Assembly (NCBI RefSeq): GCF_000612665.1
Contig: NZ_HG942075.1
Coordinates: 1-47,669 of the forward strand
Reading direction: 5' to 3'
Source of the DNA: Neobacillus dielmonensis
GTDB taxonomy: Bacteria > Bacillota > Bacilli > Bacillales > Cytobacillaceae
Length of the DNA: 47,669 nt
Positions 1 to 8,502 of the stretch are shown here, piece after piece. Every line of letters begins with the position of its first letter. Within the stretch, counting starts at the first letter, position 1. Below the pieces are notes generated by a model. That model made no database searches. It saw only the letters and a list, made by a program, of their open reading frames with translations, and was not told where the DNA came from. Position numbers and translations under genes: made by a program.

Positions 1-20
1 GCACCCATGCTGGGCGCACG

Positions 21-58
21 AAAAAAAAGAGTTCAGGCCAGTGGCCTAAACTCTTTTT
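21..58 (-). terminator. Rho-independent terminator after lipA
   Basis: An A-run, a stem (aaagagtt-c-aggcc pairing with ggcct-aaactcttt, two-base loop) and a T-run on each side. It overlaps the lipA stop codon, and its symmetry means it could also stop transcription entering from the left. Confidence 0.85.
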
Positions 59-974
59 ACGCCTCTTGGGCATTTTGTTCGCCAAGCAGCTGCCGGTGCT
101 TAGCTGCGGCATTTACTTGTTCATCGGCATGATAGCTTGAGCGCACCAGCGGACCAGCTTCACAATGACTAAATCCCTTGCTGAGAGCTATCTCCCTAAG
201 TTCATTAAATTCATCCGGGCTGTAATATTTTACTACTTTTAGGTGGCTTTTCGTCGGCTGCAGGTACTGGCCGATCGTCATGATGTCTACATGGTTAGCC
301 CGTAAATCGTCCATTACCTCTAAAATTTCCTCTTTAGTTTCACCAAGCCCCACCATCAGACTCGACTTAGTGGGAATACTGGGCTGCATTTCTTTTGCCC
401 GCCGCAAAAATTCTAGAGACCGATCATATTTAGCGCGAGCCCTTACTCTTGGAGTTAACCGCCGTACCGTCTCAATATTGTGATTAAGAATATCTGGTTT
501 GGCATCCATTAATGTCTGTAAGTTTTCTTCCTTTCCGCCCATGTCTGAAGGCAGGACTTCAATTGAGGTAAATGGATTTTTCCGTCTAATGGCTCGAACA
601 GTTTCTGCGAATACAGCAGCGCCACCGTCCTTTAAATCATCGCGGGCAACAGCAGTGACGACAACATGTTTTAAATTCATAATTTGAACAGAGTCCGCCA
701 CGCGCTCCGGTTCTTTCCAATCTAGTTCTGTTGGCAGACCCGTTTTTACGGCACAAAAGCGGCAAGCACGTGTGCAAACATCCCCCAAAATCATGAAAGT
801 GGCTGTTCTTCTCGTTCCCCAGCACTCGTGAATGTTAGGGCAGCGAGCCTCTTCGCAAACCGTGTGCAAGTTCTTTTCCCGCATGAGTTTTTTTAAACCT
901 GTGTACGATTCGTTTGTATTGAGCTTTATTTTCAACCAGTCTGGTTTTCTGACTCTTTCCTCATCCTTACTCAT
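57..974 (-). CDS. lipA: Lipoyl synthase LipA
   Basis: Radical-SAM enzyme that inserts two sulfur atoms into octanoyl groups to make the lipoyl cofactor of GcvH and the 2-oxoacid dehydrogenases. Both cluster motifs are visible: the auxiliary cluster cysteines C40, C45 and C51 ([12 protein letters not shown]) and the radical-SAM triad C67, C71 and C74 (CTRACRFC). The C-terminal RSSYHA serine motif that ligates the auxiliary cluster is also present. At 305 aa it has the normal length for Bacillus LipA. It stands alone on the minus strand, divergent from lytH. Its product acts on GcvH, encoded at 36980, and needs the Fe-S clusters made by the suf genes in this window. Confidence 0.97.
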   Translation of the reverse strand: MSKDEERVRKPDWLKIKLNTNESYTGLKKLMREKNLHTVCEEARCPNIHECWGTRRTATFMILGDVCTRACRFCAVKTGLPTELDWKEPERVADSVQIMNLKHVVVTAVARDDLKDGGAAVFAETVRAIRRKNPFTSIEVLPSDMGGKEENLQTLMDAKPDILNHNIETVRRLTPRVRARAKYDRSLEFLRRAKEMQPSIPTKSSLMVGLGETKEEILEVMDDLRANHVDIMTIGQYLQPTKSHLKVVKYYSPDEFNELREIALSKGFSHCEAGPLVRSSYHADEQVNAAAKHRQLLGEQNAQEA

Positions 975-1207
975 TTGGTTCCCTCCTTGCTTGGTATCTA
1001 TGTATAATAAGTATCCTTTGTCACTTTAACATAAAGCAATTAAAATTCACAAGCAAATTAGACCTTTCACTATGCTCAGAAGCACATAATTGCACTTTCA
1101 TTTATTCTTTCTTAGGTTGGCTTCTTCTGTTACCAATTATTAGTGATAATGATTTATGCAAGATTTCATAAACTAAGTTCGTACAATAACTGGAAAGGAG
1201 AATTTCC
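975..1207. promoter_or_regulatory. Divergent lipA / lytH promoter region
   Basis: AT-rich, with no ORF. A CATAAACTA sequence at 1167–1175 matches the sigma-K -10 pattern CATAnnnTA in the right direction for lytH, which is a mother-cell sporulation gene in B. subtilis. I see no convincing AC -35 element at the proper distance, so the match is only suggestive. Confidence 0.35.
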
Positions 1208-2203
1208 TTGCGGACTGTTATGATACTTGCAGCGTTTCTGCTTCTATCCTTGCAATGGGCGGCCATGGATGTGTCAGCCAACCAGCAGGAAGCAGACCCC
1301 TATCTGGAAAGAATGAAACTATATAAGAAAGTGGAAACTGTGACGCAAATTCCTTGGTATTACTTGGCTGCTGTTGACCAATATGAAAGAAGCATCCGCC
1401 AAGTCCGCCGGGATTTGCCAAAGCCTGACAGTGTCATTGCGATTTATTTTCCGCCTGAAAAATGGGCTGGCTTAACCAATCCCAATCCCGAAAATGAAAA
1501 TCCAGCTATTATTCAGTTTTTTAATGGATTTGGGGTAGATGGGGACGGGGATGGTAAAGCCAGCCTAAAAAATGATGAGGATGTTTTATACGCATTTGCC
1601 AATTACCTTCTTTCCTATGGGGTAGACGACGAAAATATAAAAATTGGTCTATGGAACTATTACCATCGTGATAAATCCGTTGGGATTATTACTGGAAAGG
1701 CAAAAATGTACAGGCATTTTGGCCGGCTGAATCTTGATCAAAATGTTTTTCCCGTTCCTCTGCGCAGCAATCACAGCTATCGAAGTACTTGGGGTGATGC
1801 ACGCGGTTGGGGCGGCCGCAGGATTCATGAGGGAACTGATATCTTTGCCGGATATGGTGTGCCAGTACGAGCCACATGTTATGGGATTATTGAGATGAAG
1901 GGATGGAACAAATTTGGCGGCTGGAGAATCGGCATTCGTGATATCAATAATACCTATCACTATTTTGCCCACTTAAGCGGTTTTGCCAAAGGCCTTCATG
2001 TGGGCCAGATAGTCGAACCAGGTATGGTGATCGGCGGTGTTGGAAGTACAGGATATGGTCCGCCGGGAACCTCAGGCAAATTCCCGCCTCACCTGCATTA
2101 TGGAATGTATAAAGACAATGGCTTAACCGAATGGTCATTTGATCCTTACCCACACTTGGCCAAATGGAAACGATTAGAAAGAGCGAGCCTTCGAAAAAAA
2201 TAA
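1208..2203 (+). CDS. lytH: L-Ala–D-Glu peptidase LytH (M23), spore cortex maturation
   Basis: Secreted M23-family metallopeptidase. LytH (formerly YunA) of B. subtilis removes peptide side chains during spore cortex synthesis. A signal peptide covers about residues 1–24. An EF-hand-like loop, DGDGDG, is at 111–116 inside a transglycosylase-like helical region. The LytM domain carries the zinc ligands in HEGTD (H207, D211) and HLH (H296, H298), with H255 nearby. The TTG start at 1208 is chosen for the AAAGGAG Shine-Dalgarno sequence 9 bases upstream. At 331 aa it is close to the B. subtilis protein, and its position beside yunB–yunF is conserved. A MITE-like element is inserted 16 bp after the stop. 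Confidence 0.93.
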   Translation: MRTVMILAAFLLLSLQWAAMDVSANQQEADPYLERMKLYKKVETVTQIPWYYLAAVDQYERSIRQVRRDLPKPDSVIAIYFPPEKWAGLTNPNPENENPAIIQFFNGFGVDGDGDGKASLKNDEDVLYAFANYLLSYGVDDENIKIGLWNYYHRDKSVGIITGKAKMYRHFGRLNLDQNVFPVPLRSNHSYRSTWGDARGWGGRRIHEGTDIFAGYGVPVRATCYGIIEMKGWNKFGGWRIGIRDINNTYHYFAHLSGFAKGLHVGQIVEPGMVIGGVGSTGYGPPGTSGKFPPHLHYGMYKDNGLTEWSFDPYPHLAKWKRLERASLRKK

Positions 2204-2219
2204 ACATATATTTATAAAA

Positions 2220-2449
2220 GGCTCTGTTAAATGATAGTTGCATGTATTAACTCTCTTTATAGAGGGGAAGGCGCTCGACTCCTCGAATTCATGCGTGGGC
2301 GAATTCGAGGATGAATTTCAAAAAGTCCTGCGGGAGTATGAGGGACTGAGGAGACCCGCAGGTGCTTTCATCGCCGAGAAGGCTCCCCGGCACGCCCGCG
2401 GGTTCAGGAGCGACTGGAGCGAAAATCAACAGCCTAATTTAACAGAGCC
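2220..2449. mobile_element. 230-bp MITE-like non-autonomous element
   Basis: It begins GGCTCTGTTAAAT (2220–2232) and ends with the exact inverse ATTTAACAGAGCC (2437–2449). ATAAAA flanks it on both sides (2214–2219 and 2450–2455), as a target duplication would. The interior has no convincing gene. It contains a hairpin (CCTCGAATTC pairing with GAATTCGAGG) and a GC-rich block (2372–2430) found again, inverted and diverged, at the right edge of the window. It lies between the lytH stop and the lytH/yunB terminator, and may have separated lytH from that terminator. Confidence 0.75.
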
Positions 2450-2451
2450 AT

Positions 2452-2489
2452 AAAAAATGCTGTTGAGTTGCAAATCAACAGCATTTTTA
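2452..2489. terminator. Bidirectional terminator between lytH and yunB
   Basis: A 12-bp stem (aatgctgttga pairing with tcaacagcatt) with an A-run on the left and a T-run on the right. It can serve both converging genes. Confidence 0.85.
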
Positions 2490-2493
2490 TGGA

Positions 2494-3285
2494 TTAATTT
2501 TCATTACCTGTTTTATTGGTATCCGTTTTCTTGTCGGGAACTTGAATGGAAGGTGATGTGCCCCCGCCCCCATTATAAAACTGTGGTACATCTCCATAAA
2601 TTAGAGCACTGCCTACAGGAATACTTTGTTTAAGCTTGGTAATTTTCGTAGCAAATGGAGTAATAATCTGTACAGAGACCTCAATTTCGACTGAAACTTT
2701 AATCCAGGTATTATTTATTCCTATATTTTCGGATTCAATGTGCACATCCGGCTCGACTTCACCAATAGCATTAAATTTTACCGGGATTTTAGGACCAAGA
2801 TTCCCCAATAACGCAATATTAGTGGCTTGACCTAACGGAACATACCAAACAATCCCATCTTCCTTTCCTGTATCTTCTGTTTCAATTTCCACGTCGGTCA
2901 ATTGCTCAAGTGATGCAATATTACCCTGCCTTGCCGACTTCAGATTCTTTTGTATTTGAGCAGTTGTTTCAGCTAATACCCTGTTAATTAAGTCGGTGTT
3001 CAGCTGTGCATTTTGTCCGGTACCATTTTGTCCGGGAGAAATTTTGATGACCTCATTATTATCCCCGACATTTGTGGTCCGTTTGGTGATTGCTCTATTT
3101 ATGACTAATGAAGCAATGTTTCTTGTTTCAGTTTCGGCATATCTCATCAAAGTGGGTTCGATGCCTTTATTGACTAGCCAGACTCCGATTGCAGTGGTAA
3201 GAAGGAAGAAGACGAAGGTTAACAATAATATATACCGAAATGGCAGTGGTCCTCGAGGCCGGCGATGTTTACGAAATTTAGCCAA
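2494..3285 (-). CDS. yunB: Sporulation protein YunB
   Basis: Membrane-anchored protein of the YunB family, which is needed for normal spore formation in B. subtilis; its biochemistry is not known. A basic N-terminus (KFRKHRRPRG) precedes one membrane segment at about residues 18–40. The remaining ~220 residues form an extracytoplasmic beta-rich region that contains 'ITKRTT'- and 'GSALIYG'-type motifs. The start is TTG at 3285, with AAGGGGTGA 8–9 bases upstream. At 263 aa it is close to the family length. The C-terminal glycine/serine/lysine tail looks disordered. Confidence 0.9.
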   Translation of the reverse strand: MAKFRKHRRPRGPLPFRYILLLTFVFFLLTTAIGVWLVNKGIEPTLMRYAETETRNIASLVINRAITKRTTNVGDNNEVIKISPGQNGTGQNAQLNTDLINRVLAETTAQIQKNLKSARQGNIASLEQLTDVEIETEDTGKEDGIVWYVPLGQATNIALLGNLGPKIPVKFNAIGEVEPDVHIESENIGINNTWIKVSVEIEVSVQIITPFATKITKLKQSIPVGSALIYGDVPQFYNGGGGTSPSIQVPDKKTDTNKTGNEN

Positions 3286-3406
3286 AAAAAATCACCCCTT
3301 CAAGCTATATGTATGCTTGGAAGAAGTGAACTAGCCCTGTTTATTGAGAAAAGCATCACGCTGTATTGTACATTGGATACGTAGAGTTAATAGCACCCAA
3401 AAATGG

Positions 3407-3709
3407 TTAAATCATTTTTAGCATGGCCTCTCTGCCAATCATGCCTTTATGAATTCCTAGCTTTTCCGCTTCTACGGTAACCGACTCCAGGGGAGCATCC
3501 AGAAGCTGTTCGATTGTTTTTACTCCTACAGCCCGCCCCGCAATAATATTTCTGTCCTTTAACTTTTCATTTAATAGCCCGACATCTAAAGCACCGCACA
3601 TAATATATCCCTTATCACTTGTCACAACCAGCAATGTGGTTTTTGGCAGTAAAACCGTAACAGCCAAAAAGGTATGAGCGCCTATTTCGACCGGTGACAG
3701 ATTAATCAA
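3407..3709 (-). CDS. yunC: DUF1805 protein YunC
   Basis: Small (100 aa) conserved Bacillus protein of unknown function, with the family signature GYIMCGALDVGLLNEKL followed by AGRAVGVKTIEQLLDAPLE. I place the start at the TTG of 3709 because AAGGAG lies 9 bases upstream and the product then begins MINLSP, the usual family start. The open frame continues upstream into the yunD stop, but that extension (with a hydrophobic LHAFLTLIIMW run) has no ribosome binding site. It is the last gene of the yunE–yunD–yunC set. Confidence 0.88.
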   Translation of the reverse strand: MINLSPVEIGAHTFLAVTVLLPKTTLLVVTSDKGYIMCGALDVGLLNEKLKDRNIIAGRAVGVKTIEQLLDAPLESVTVEAEKLGIHKGMIGREAMLKMI

Positions 3710-3775
3710 TTTTCTACACTCCTTTCCTCTATACCACATTATGATAAGAGTCAAGAAAGCGTGTAATGCAGGCAC

Positions 3776-5125
3776 CTATAGCTGCTGAAGCTTCCATTTT
3801 AAAATGTCTCTTAGGAACTCTGGTAAAAAATAATGCTTTTGTTTAGCAGCTAACACATCCTTAAAGAAATGTCCAAAAGTAAACATGTCCGGCAATGCCA
3901 ACGTGTATATGGCTGATAACTCCAATTCTTTCCCATCTATACCTACAATTTCATTATTGAACTGTAAACCTGCATAGATAAATTTTCCAATCACGTGGCC
4001 TCTAAATCCTAAACCTTTAATTTGCATTTGCTGCAGGCTTTCCTGCTTCGTCTCATGGAGAATGGCCAGCAACTCCTGGCCCGTCAGTTCTATTACGCAC
4101 GGGTTAATGGGATGGGGACAAATAGTCAACAAATCGAAATCTGTTACAGCACCTGCTAGTGGGCCTAACAAAAGGCCAGCATTGATCATCGCACAGTCGG
4201 TTTTGCACCACTCTTTAAGTGCCTGACACAGAAGCTTTGACAGTTCTGTTTCTTTGAAAGGATCTGCTTTTAAAGGCTGTTGTAAAAACGTGATATTTTG
4301 ACTCAGCAACATTTTGCCTCTTTCAAAATAGCTCTCCGCCTGCTCTATTTCATCCTGTACTGATGGAAGCTCTTGAATGTCATGGGCAATTGCTTCTCTT
4401 TTAATGATTTTTCTCTCTTCATCTAGCTTTAACGTTATTTCACCAACATAATATCCATATTTACCGGCCGCCCCCATAAATGTGTGATTGACGATTTTCC
4501 CATTTTCAAACACATGATGGGTATGTGCGCCAAGCAGAACGTCAACTTCCGGATAGAGTTCCGCAATCCTTTCGTCCTCGCGAATGCCAAGATGAGATAA
4601 TAAAACAATCATGTCTGCTTGTTTTTTTAGAGTGTTAAGCAATTTTTTAAGCTCTAATAGGGGGTCTGTCACCTTCCAGCCCAGCAGTTGGTAAAGCTGA
4701 GGAAAAGGGGCGGTCAACCCCAAGACACCGATGCGGGTACCCTGCTTTGTTTGAATAACGGTATAAGGCTTAATCCATGATGGATATTCTCCATTTTCTA
4801 AATAAAAATTGGCAGTAAGAACTTCAAATTCTGCTTCATCGTATAGATGATGCAAATCATCATGAGGCAAATTCACTCCTTCATTGTTGCCAATCGTAAC
4901 CGCATCATATTGGCTGTCATTGAGAAGGTGAATACTTGCCTTACCCATGGTGGCCTCCGTATAAGGATGCCATCGGTCAATGAAGTCGCCAATATCAAAT
5001 ATAAGCACTTCATCTCCATTTTGCTGATGCCTGATTTTGCTTTGTTTTAGAAACTGTTGAATTCGCGGCCAGTTCTCCAAATGGCTATGAAGATCATTTG
5101 TGTGATAAATATGTATCGTTTCCAT
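3776..5125 (-). CDS. yunD: YunD, 5'-nucleotidase/metallophosphatase family
   Basis: Two-domain protein of the UshA/5'-nucleotidase fold. The N-terminal calcineurin-like domain shows the metal ligands in HTNDLHSH (residues 8–15), GDFID (46–50), GNNE (~78–81), LLSHLG and GAHTHH. The C-terminal 5'-nucleotidase domain follows from about residue 290. Unlike UshA it has no signal peptide, so it should be cytoplasmic; the exact substrate is not known. Its start lies 6 bases beyond the yunE stop, which indicates co-transcription with yunE. Confidence 0.9.
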   Translation of the reverse strand: METIHIYHTNDLHSHLENWPRIQQFLKQSKIRHQQNGDEVLIFDIGDFIDRWHPYTEATMGKASIHLLNDSQYDAVTIGNNEGVNLPHDDLHHLYDEAEFEVLTANFYLENGEYPSWIKPYTVIQTKQGTRIGVLGLTAPFPQLYQLLGWKVTDPLLELKKLLNTLKKQADMIVLLSHLGIREDERIAELYPEVDVLLGAHTHHVFENGKIVNHTFMGAAGKYGYYVGEITLKLDEERKIIKREAIAHDIQELPSVQDEIEQAESYFERGKMLLSQNITFLQQPLKADPFKETELSKLLCQALKEWCKTDCAMINAGLLLGPLAGAVTDFDLLTICPHPINPCVIELTGQELLAILHETKQESLQQMQIKGLGFRGHVIGKFIYAGLQFNNEIVGIDGKELELSAIYTLALPDMFTFGHFFKDVLAAKQKHYFLPEFLRDILKWKLQQL

Positions 5126-5131
5126 TTCGAC

Positions 5132-5956
5132 CTACCCTGTCACTCCTTGATATATTAACCGAATTCCGACGATAATTAGTATGGTTCTAATGAGCAAAAC
5201 GATGGTTTTACTTTTTAACCGGGTATTTAAGAACACACCCACCTTAGCTCCAATCCACGCTCCTGGCACCAATGCCAGGGCATAAAGCCAGTTCACATTT
5301 CCTAATGCAATATGTGTAATTGAACTAAGAATGGAAGTTGGCAAGATCATAAACATCGAAGTGGCAGTAGCGACATGCGGTGGGAAGAAGAAAAATAAAA
5401 TCATGGTCGGTACCATTAAAGAACCGCCGCCAATTCCGAATATACCTGATAAAAATCCCACTACAAGGGCTATAATGATGCCTAGAGCAGGGTTAAAGCC
5501 GTATTCAAAGGTTTTGCCACTGTTATCAGTAAACGTCCGAGTAATTCCCCTATCCTTTTTGTAAGGAAGCGGCCGAAACTTATCTTTAATGATTAAAACA
5601 AAAGATACAAACAAAATAAAAGTTCCAAAATAGATACTAAATGAGTCCAAGTCGAGCTTTTCGGTCACCCATGCTCCAAGAATACTACCTGGCCCGCTGC
5701 CGATAAGGAAAATCAAACCGCTCTTGTAATCGACTGTCTTATGCTTCATATAGGCCATGGTCGAGGACAGTCCAGTAAAAATCATGGTAAACAATGATGT
5801 CCCGACGACAATCTGGGGCGTAAGATGGCTAAACGATGTTGTAAGGGTAGATAAATAGAGTAAAGCCGGAACAACAATAATTCCTCCCCCCATGCCAATC
5901 AGCGAACCGACAGAACTGCCGGCGATCCCTATTAATACTAATAAAACCCATTCCAT
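5132..5956 (-). CDS. yunE: TauE/SafE-type membrane transporter YunE
   Basis: Integral membrane protein with about eight hydrophobic segments in two similar halves. Each half opens with a glycine-rich motif (GIAGSSVGSLIGMGGG near residue 10 and GFLSGIFGIGGGS near 170), the mark of the TauE/SafE (sulfite/anion exporter) family. A loop in the middle (about 125–150, KDKFRPLPYKKD...) is cytoplasmic by charge. The substrate is unproven; the family exports sulfur- or carbon-containing anions. It overlaps no gene but lies 6 bases from yunD and starts behind AGAAGGTGA. Confidence 0.9.
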   Translation of the reverse strand: MEWVLLVLIGIAGSSVGSLIGMGGGIIVVPALLYLSTLTTSFSHLTPQIVVGTSLFTMIFTGLSSTMAYMKHKTVDYKSGLIFLIGSGPGSILGAWVTEKLDLDSFSIYFGTFILFVSFVLIIKDKFRPLPYKKDRGITRTFTDNSGKTFEYGFNPALGIIIALVVGFLSGIFGIGGGSLMVPTMILFFFFPPHVATATSMFMILPTSILSSITHIALGNVNWLYALALVPGAWIGAKVGVFLNTRLKSKTIVLLIRTILIIVGIRLIYQGVTG

Positions 5957-5999
5957 TTGATGTCTTCACCTTCTGGTTTAATAAAATCTTTTTACATGT

Positions 6000-6851
6000 T
6001 TAAAATAAATCGAGCTGCCTTGGGGCTAATCCATGATATTGAATTTGCAAAAGGTCTATCATTTGTTTGGCATTGCCGGCTGCATCCCCGCCAGAGTTGT
6101 TATTAAACAACAAATAAATGTTGGCAGATTGTTGTTCTAAATGATGAATATGGTTTACCCATTCCATTAGTTCTTGCTGATTATACTTGTACAAATAACG
6201 AACATCCCGCCAATCCTCTCTACTCCGTTTCTGTCTTTGCCAGCCATGCACGTTACGTCCATGGAATCTGACAAGAGTTTGATCCCGATGGGTGGTATGC
6301 AAAACTGCTGGTATAGAGCCCTCACCTGACTGGGGTTCATCACAAATACTATGAATCCACTTTTCTGTTTCCATAAACTCTAGGGTATTCTGACGATAGG
6401 GTGGAGCATACCATGATTGGTGCCGGAACTCAAGCGCACAAGGGATATCTTCCATTTCGTGTTTGCACCAGCGTAAATAGTCCACGTTCTCTCGTTTGCA
6501 TTCAAACCAGGGTGGAAATTGGAACAGGACCATAGCGAGTTTATCTTTTATTATGTATGGTTCCAATGAGTCTTTGAATGCTTGGAACATTTCACGTTTG
6601 GTACCGAAGGGGAGTTCTCCGCGCATGTGGCCAGTCATTCCTTGATAGGCTTTGACGATAAATTGGAAGCTGGGGGGAGTATCGTTAACCCATTTCAATG
6701 CGTTGCGCTTAGGTTGGATTGCATAAAATGACGTATCCACCTCGACAATCGGAAAATGGCCGGCGTATTCCTTTAGTTTATCCCTCGAGGCGATCTTGCC
6801 TGGATATAAACTTTCATGATCTCCCCAGCCTGTTAAACCAATGTAAATCAT
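6000..6851 (-). CDS. yunF: DUF72 protein YunF
   Basis: TIM-barrel DUF72 family protein of unknown function (283 aa). Family motifs visible are IGLTGWGDH at the N-terminus, PIVEVDTSFYAIQP, QFPPWFECKRENVDYL, ALEFRHQSWY and LLFNNNSGGDA near the end. I start at the ATG at 6851 because GGAGGTGA lies 6 bases upstream; the in-frame ATG at 6866 is part of that Shine-Dalgarno region. It originally neighboured the end of sufB, but a 17-kb satellite now lies between them. Confidence 0.9.
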   Translation of the reverse strand: MIYIGLTGWGDHESLYPGKIASRDKLKEYAGHFPIVEVDTSFYAIQPKRNALKWVNDTPPSFQFIVKAYQGMTGHMRGELPFGTKREMFQAFKDSLEPYIIKDKLAMVLFQFPPWFECKRENVDYLRWCKHEMEDIPCALEFRHQSWYAPPYRQNTLEFMETEKWIHSICDEPQSGEGSIPAVLHTTHRDQTLVRFHGRNVHGWQRQKRSREDWRDVRYLYKYNQQELMEWVNHIHHLEQQSANIYLLFNNNSGGDAAGNAKQMIDLLQIQYHGLAPRQLDLF

Positions 6852-6941
6852 CCGGCTCACCTCCATTCATTAATAATAGCATAACCTTTTTACTATCGGT
6901 AACTTGGTATATAATCGATCGTATTTAATCCATTATCATAG

Positions 6942-6980
6942 AAAAACCCGCCTGCCATCATTAGCAAGCGGGTCTTTTTT
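6942..6980 (-). terminator. Original sufB-operon terminator, stranded at the left end of the satellite
   Basis: An acccgc / gcgggt stem flanked by A- and T-runs, immediately beyond the sufB 3'-end remnant at 6987. In the ancestral chromosome it would have lain just after the sufB stop. It is now separated from sufB by the inserted element. Confidence 0.8.
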
Positions 6981-6986
6981 CATAGT

Positions 6987-7023
6987 GTTAACCGATGGAA
7001 CCTTCCATCTCGAACTTGATTAA
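6987..7023. repeat. attL: duplicated sufB 3' end (core 6998–7011)
   Basis: On the minus strand it encodes [15 protein letters not shown], the exact C-terminus of SufB, but is followed upstream by unrelated sequence. It aligns with 23963–23999 with five differences, all synonymous. The longest identical stretch is gaaccttccatctc (6998–7011), taken as the crossover core. Confidence 0.88.
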
Positions 7024-7458
7024 TTGTTGTAAAAACGTCATGAAATCAAATCCAAAAAAAGCCTTCAAACCCTTGATATAAAGGAACTTCTTCAAATAAC
7101 CTAAAACCCGTAATAAACTAAACTTGGCACGGACTTGGCACGGACTTGGCACGGAGTTGGCACAAAATCGGGAAGGACTGAAGCCGCAAAAATAAGTCTT
7201 TTCAGGGTTTCAAAATGCTATATCGGCGCTTTGCCAAGATGGAAAAAAGAGAACCCTCAGACTACAATCTGTGGTTCTTTTCATATACTCACAAATCTTC
7301 AGTCCAAACATTAATTAAACATTTACATTGCTCCCAGTTCCTTTTGTTTATTACATAATCTTTAAAGTTCCTTCCATTTGTGGATAATTTTATATTTTCC
7401 TGTATTTTTTAGTAATTTATTGTAAAATTATAATGAAGTAATTAAGGGAGGAATCTAC
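7024..7458. other. Non-coding left end of the satellite
   Basis: No gene is seen. It holds the TTGGCAC arm sites, a terminator-like hairpin at 7243–7282 (gaacc-ct-caga / tctg-t-ggttc with A- and T-runs), and the promoter of the next gene, which includes a perfect TATAAT at 7429–7434. Confidence 0.6.
7121..7163. repeat. Left integrase arm-type sites (4 x TTGGCAC, 11-bp period)
   Basis: TTGGCAC at 7124, 7135, 7146 and 7157, spaced exactly 11 bp within the unit acttggcacgg. The same heptamer recurs next to attR (23893, 23910). This placement at both ends suggests binding sites for the N-terminal arm-binding domain of the integrase. Confidence 0.65.
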
Positions 7459-8502
7459 ATGGTAGGTCAAGACTGGCAACAGGAGAAACTAATGGAGTTA
7501 ATTGAAGATTACGAAATTCCAATTGTTAAAATTAATGAGAAGAGAAACTACTGGTTAGTTAGAACACAAGCAGGGGATTACTACCAGCAATTTTATTTTG
7601 ATAATTTTATTGCTATCGGTTGGGATGAATTTAATGATTTGGAAAAAATCAGGACAACCGAAAAATCAATTATTGTAAAGGAAATGGAAGTTATATATCC
7701 TGAAAATAAAAAGCCTGGATTAATCTACAGCCAGATAAGTCGTTTTTTGTACGAAATGAAGCCAGGTGACGTTGTCATGATACCAAGTACAAATTCAACT
7801 CACATTTCGTTTGGTGTAATTGAATCCCATCCTTTTGTTCAAAAAGTGAAAGAAAGTGATATTGAGGAAGGGGCATGTCCATTTCAAAAAAGGAGAAAAA
7901 TCAAATGGGAAAAAACCATTGCTAGAGAAGAGCTTGATCCTTACCTATATCGGATGATGCAAACTCATTTAACAATTAGTAATGCAGGGGAATATGCTGA
8001 TGCCATCGATAGAACACTTCATTCCTTCTACTTGAAAGATGGACGAGCACATCTCGTTTTACAGGTAAAAAAGGAAGAAGAGATTGCAGCCATAGATTTA
8101 ATTGATAGCATAAACAACATTTTAGAAATAGTACCTTTTATTGAAAATCCAGATAATCCTGAAGAATCTTTTGATAAAAGAGTTATAGACATTAAATTGA
8201 GGGTACAGTCGCCTGGAATAATGGAGTTCGCTTCAAACATTGCGCCTTGGGCGGTAATTGGGATTGGTGTTGTTTTAACTTACGTAGTTGGAGGTAAAAT
8301 TAAGGCCACTTTTACTAAGGAAAAAACAGATATAGAGGCTTCCTCTGAAGGGCTAATTGAAAAACTTCTAAAGCATAAAAAAGAAAACAATCAACAAAAA
8401 TTAAAAGAACTTGAAGAAGAAAACAAGAAAACCATTAATAATCTTAAAATTAAATTACCAGAAGAAACAGAAAATCTTCCTAAGGATAAGCAGGAAGATT
8501 AG
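7459..8502 (+). CDS. PUA-like domain / transmembrane / coiled-coil protein, candidate defence effector
   Basis: I do not recognise a named family. Residues about 28–170 read like a PUA/EVE-type fold (YWLVR, GWDEF, PGDVVMIPSTNSTHISFGVIE), as found at the N-terminus of modified-base and restriction proteins. A second alpha/beta region follows (175–250), then one membrane segment (about 258–280, APWAVIGIGVVLTYVVGG). A charged coiled-coil tail (295–347) ends the protein. AGGGAGG lies 9 bases before the ATG and a TATAAT at 7429. It sits alone at the attL end of the satellite and converges on a small membrane protein. A ligand sensor joined to a membrane anchor would suit an abortive-type effector, but that is inference. 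Confidence 0.55.
   Translation: MVGQDWQQEKLMELIEDYEIPIVKINEKRNYWLVRTQAGDYYQQFYFDNFIAIGWDEFNDLEKIRTTEKSIIVKEMEVIYPENKKPGLIYSQISRFLYEMKPGDVVMIPSTNSTHISFGVIESHPFVQKVKESDIEEGACPFQKRRKIKWEKTIAREELDPYLYRMMQTHLTISNAGEYADAIDRTLHSFYLKDGRAHLVLQVKKEEEIAAIDLIDSINNILEIVPFIENPDNPEESFDKRVIDIKLRVQSPGIMEFASNIAPWAVIGIGVVLTYVVGGKIKATFTKEKTDIEASSEGLIEKLLKHKKENNQQKLKELEEENKKTINNLKIKLPEETENLPKDKQED

Noticed and set aside
1130..1160. Fur/PerR box upstream of lytH (gtgataatgattta)
   Set aside because: Only half of the palindrome is present and lytH is not expected to be iron regulated.
2238..2453. 71-aa plus-strand open frame
   Set aside because: It is contained in the MITE-like element and runs through its hairpins; no supported start and no recognisable protein.
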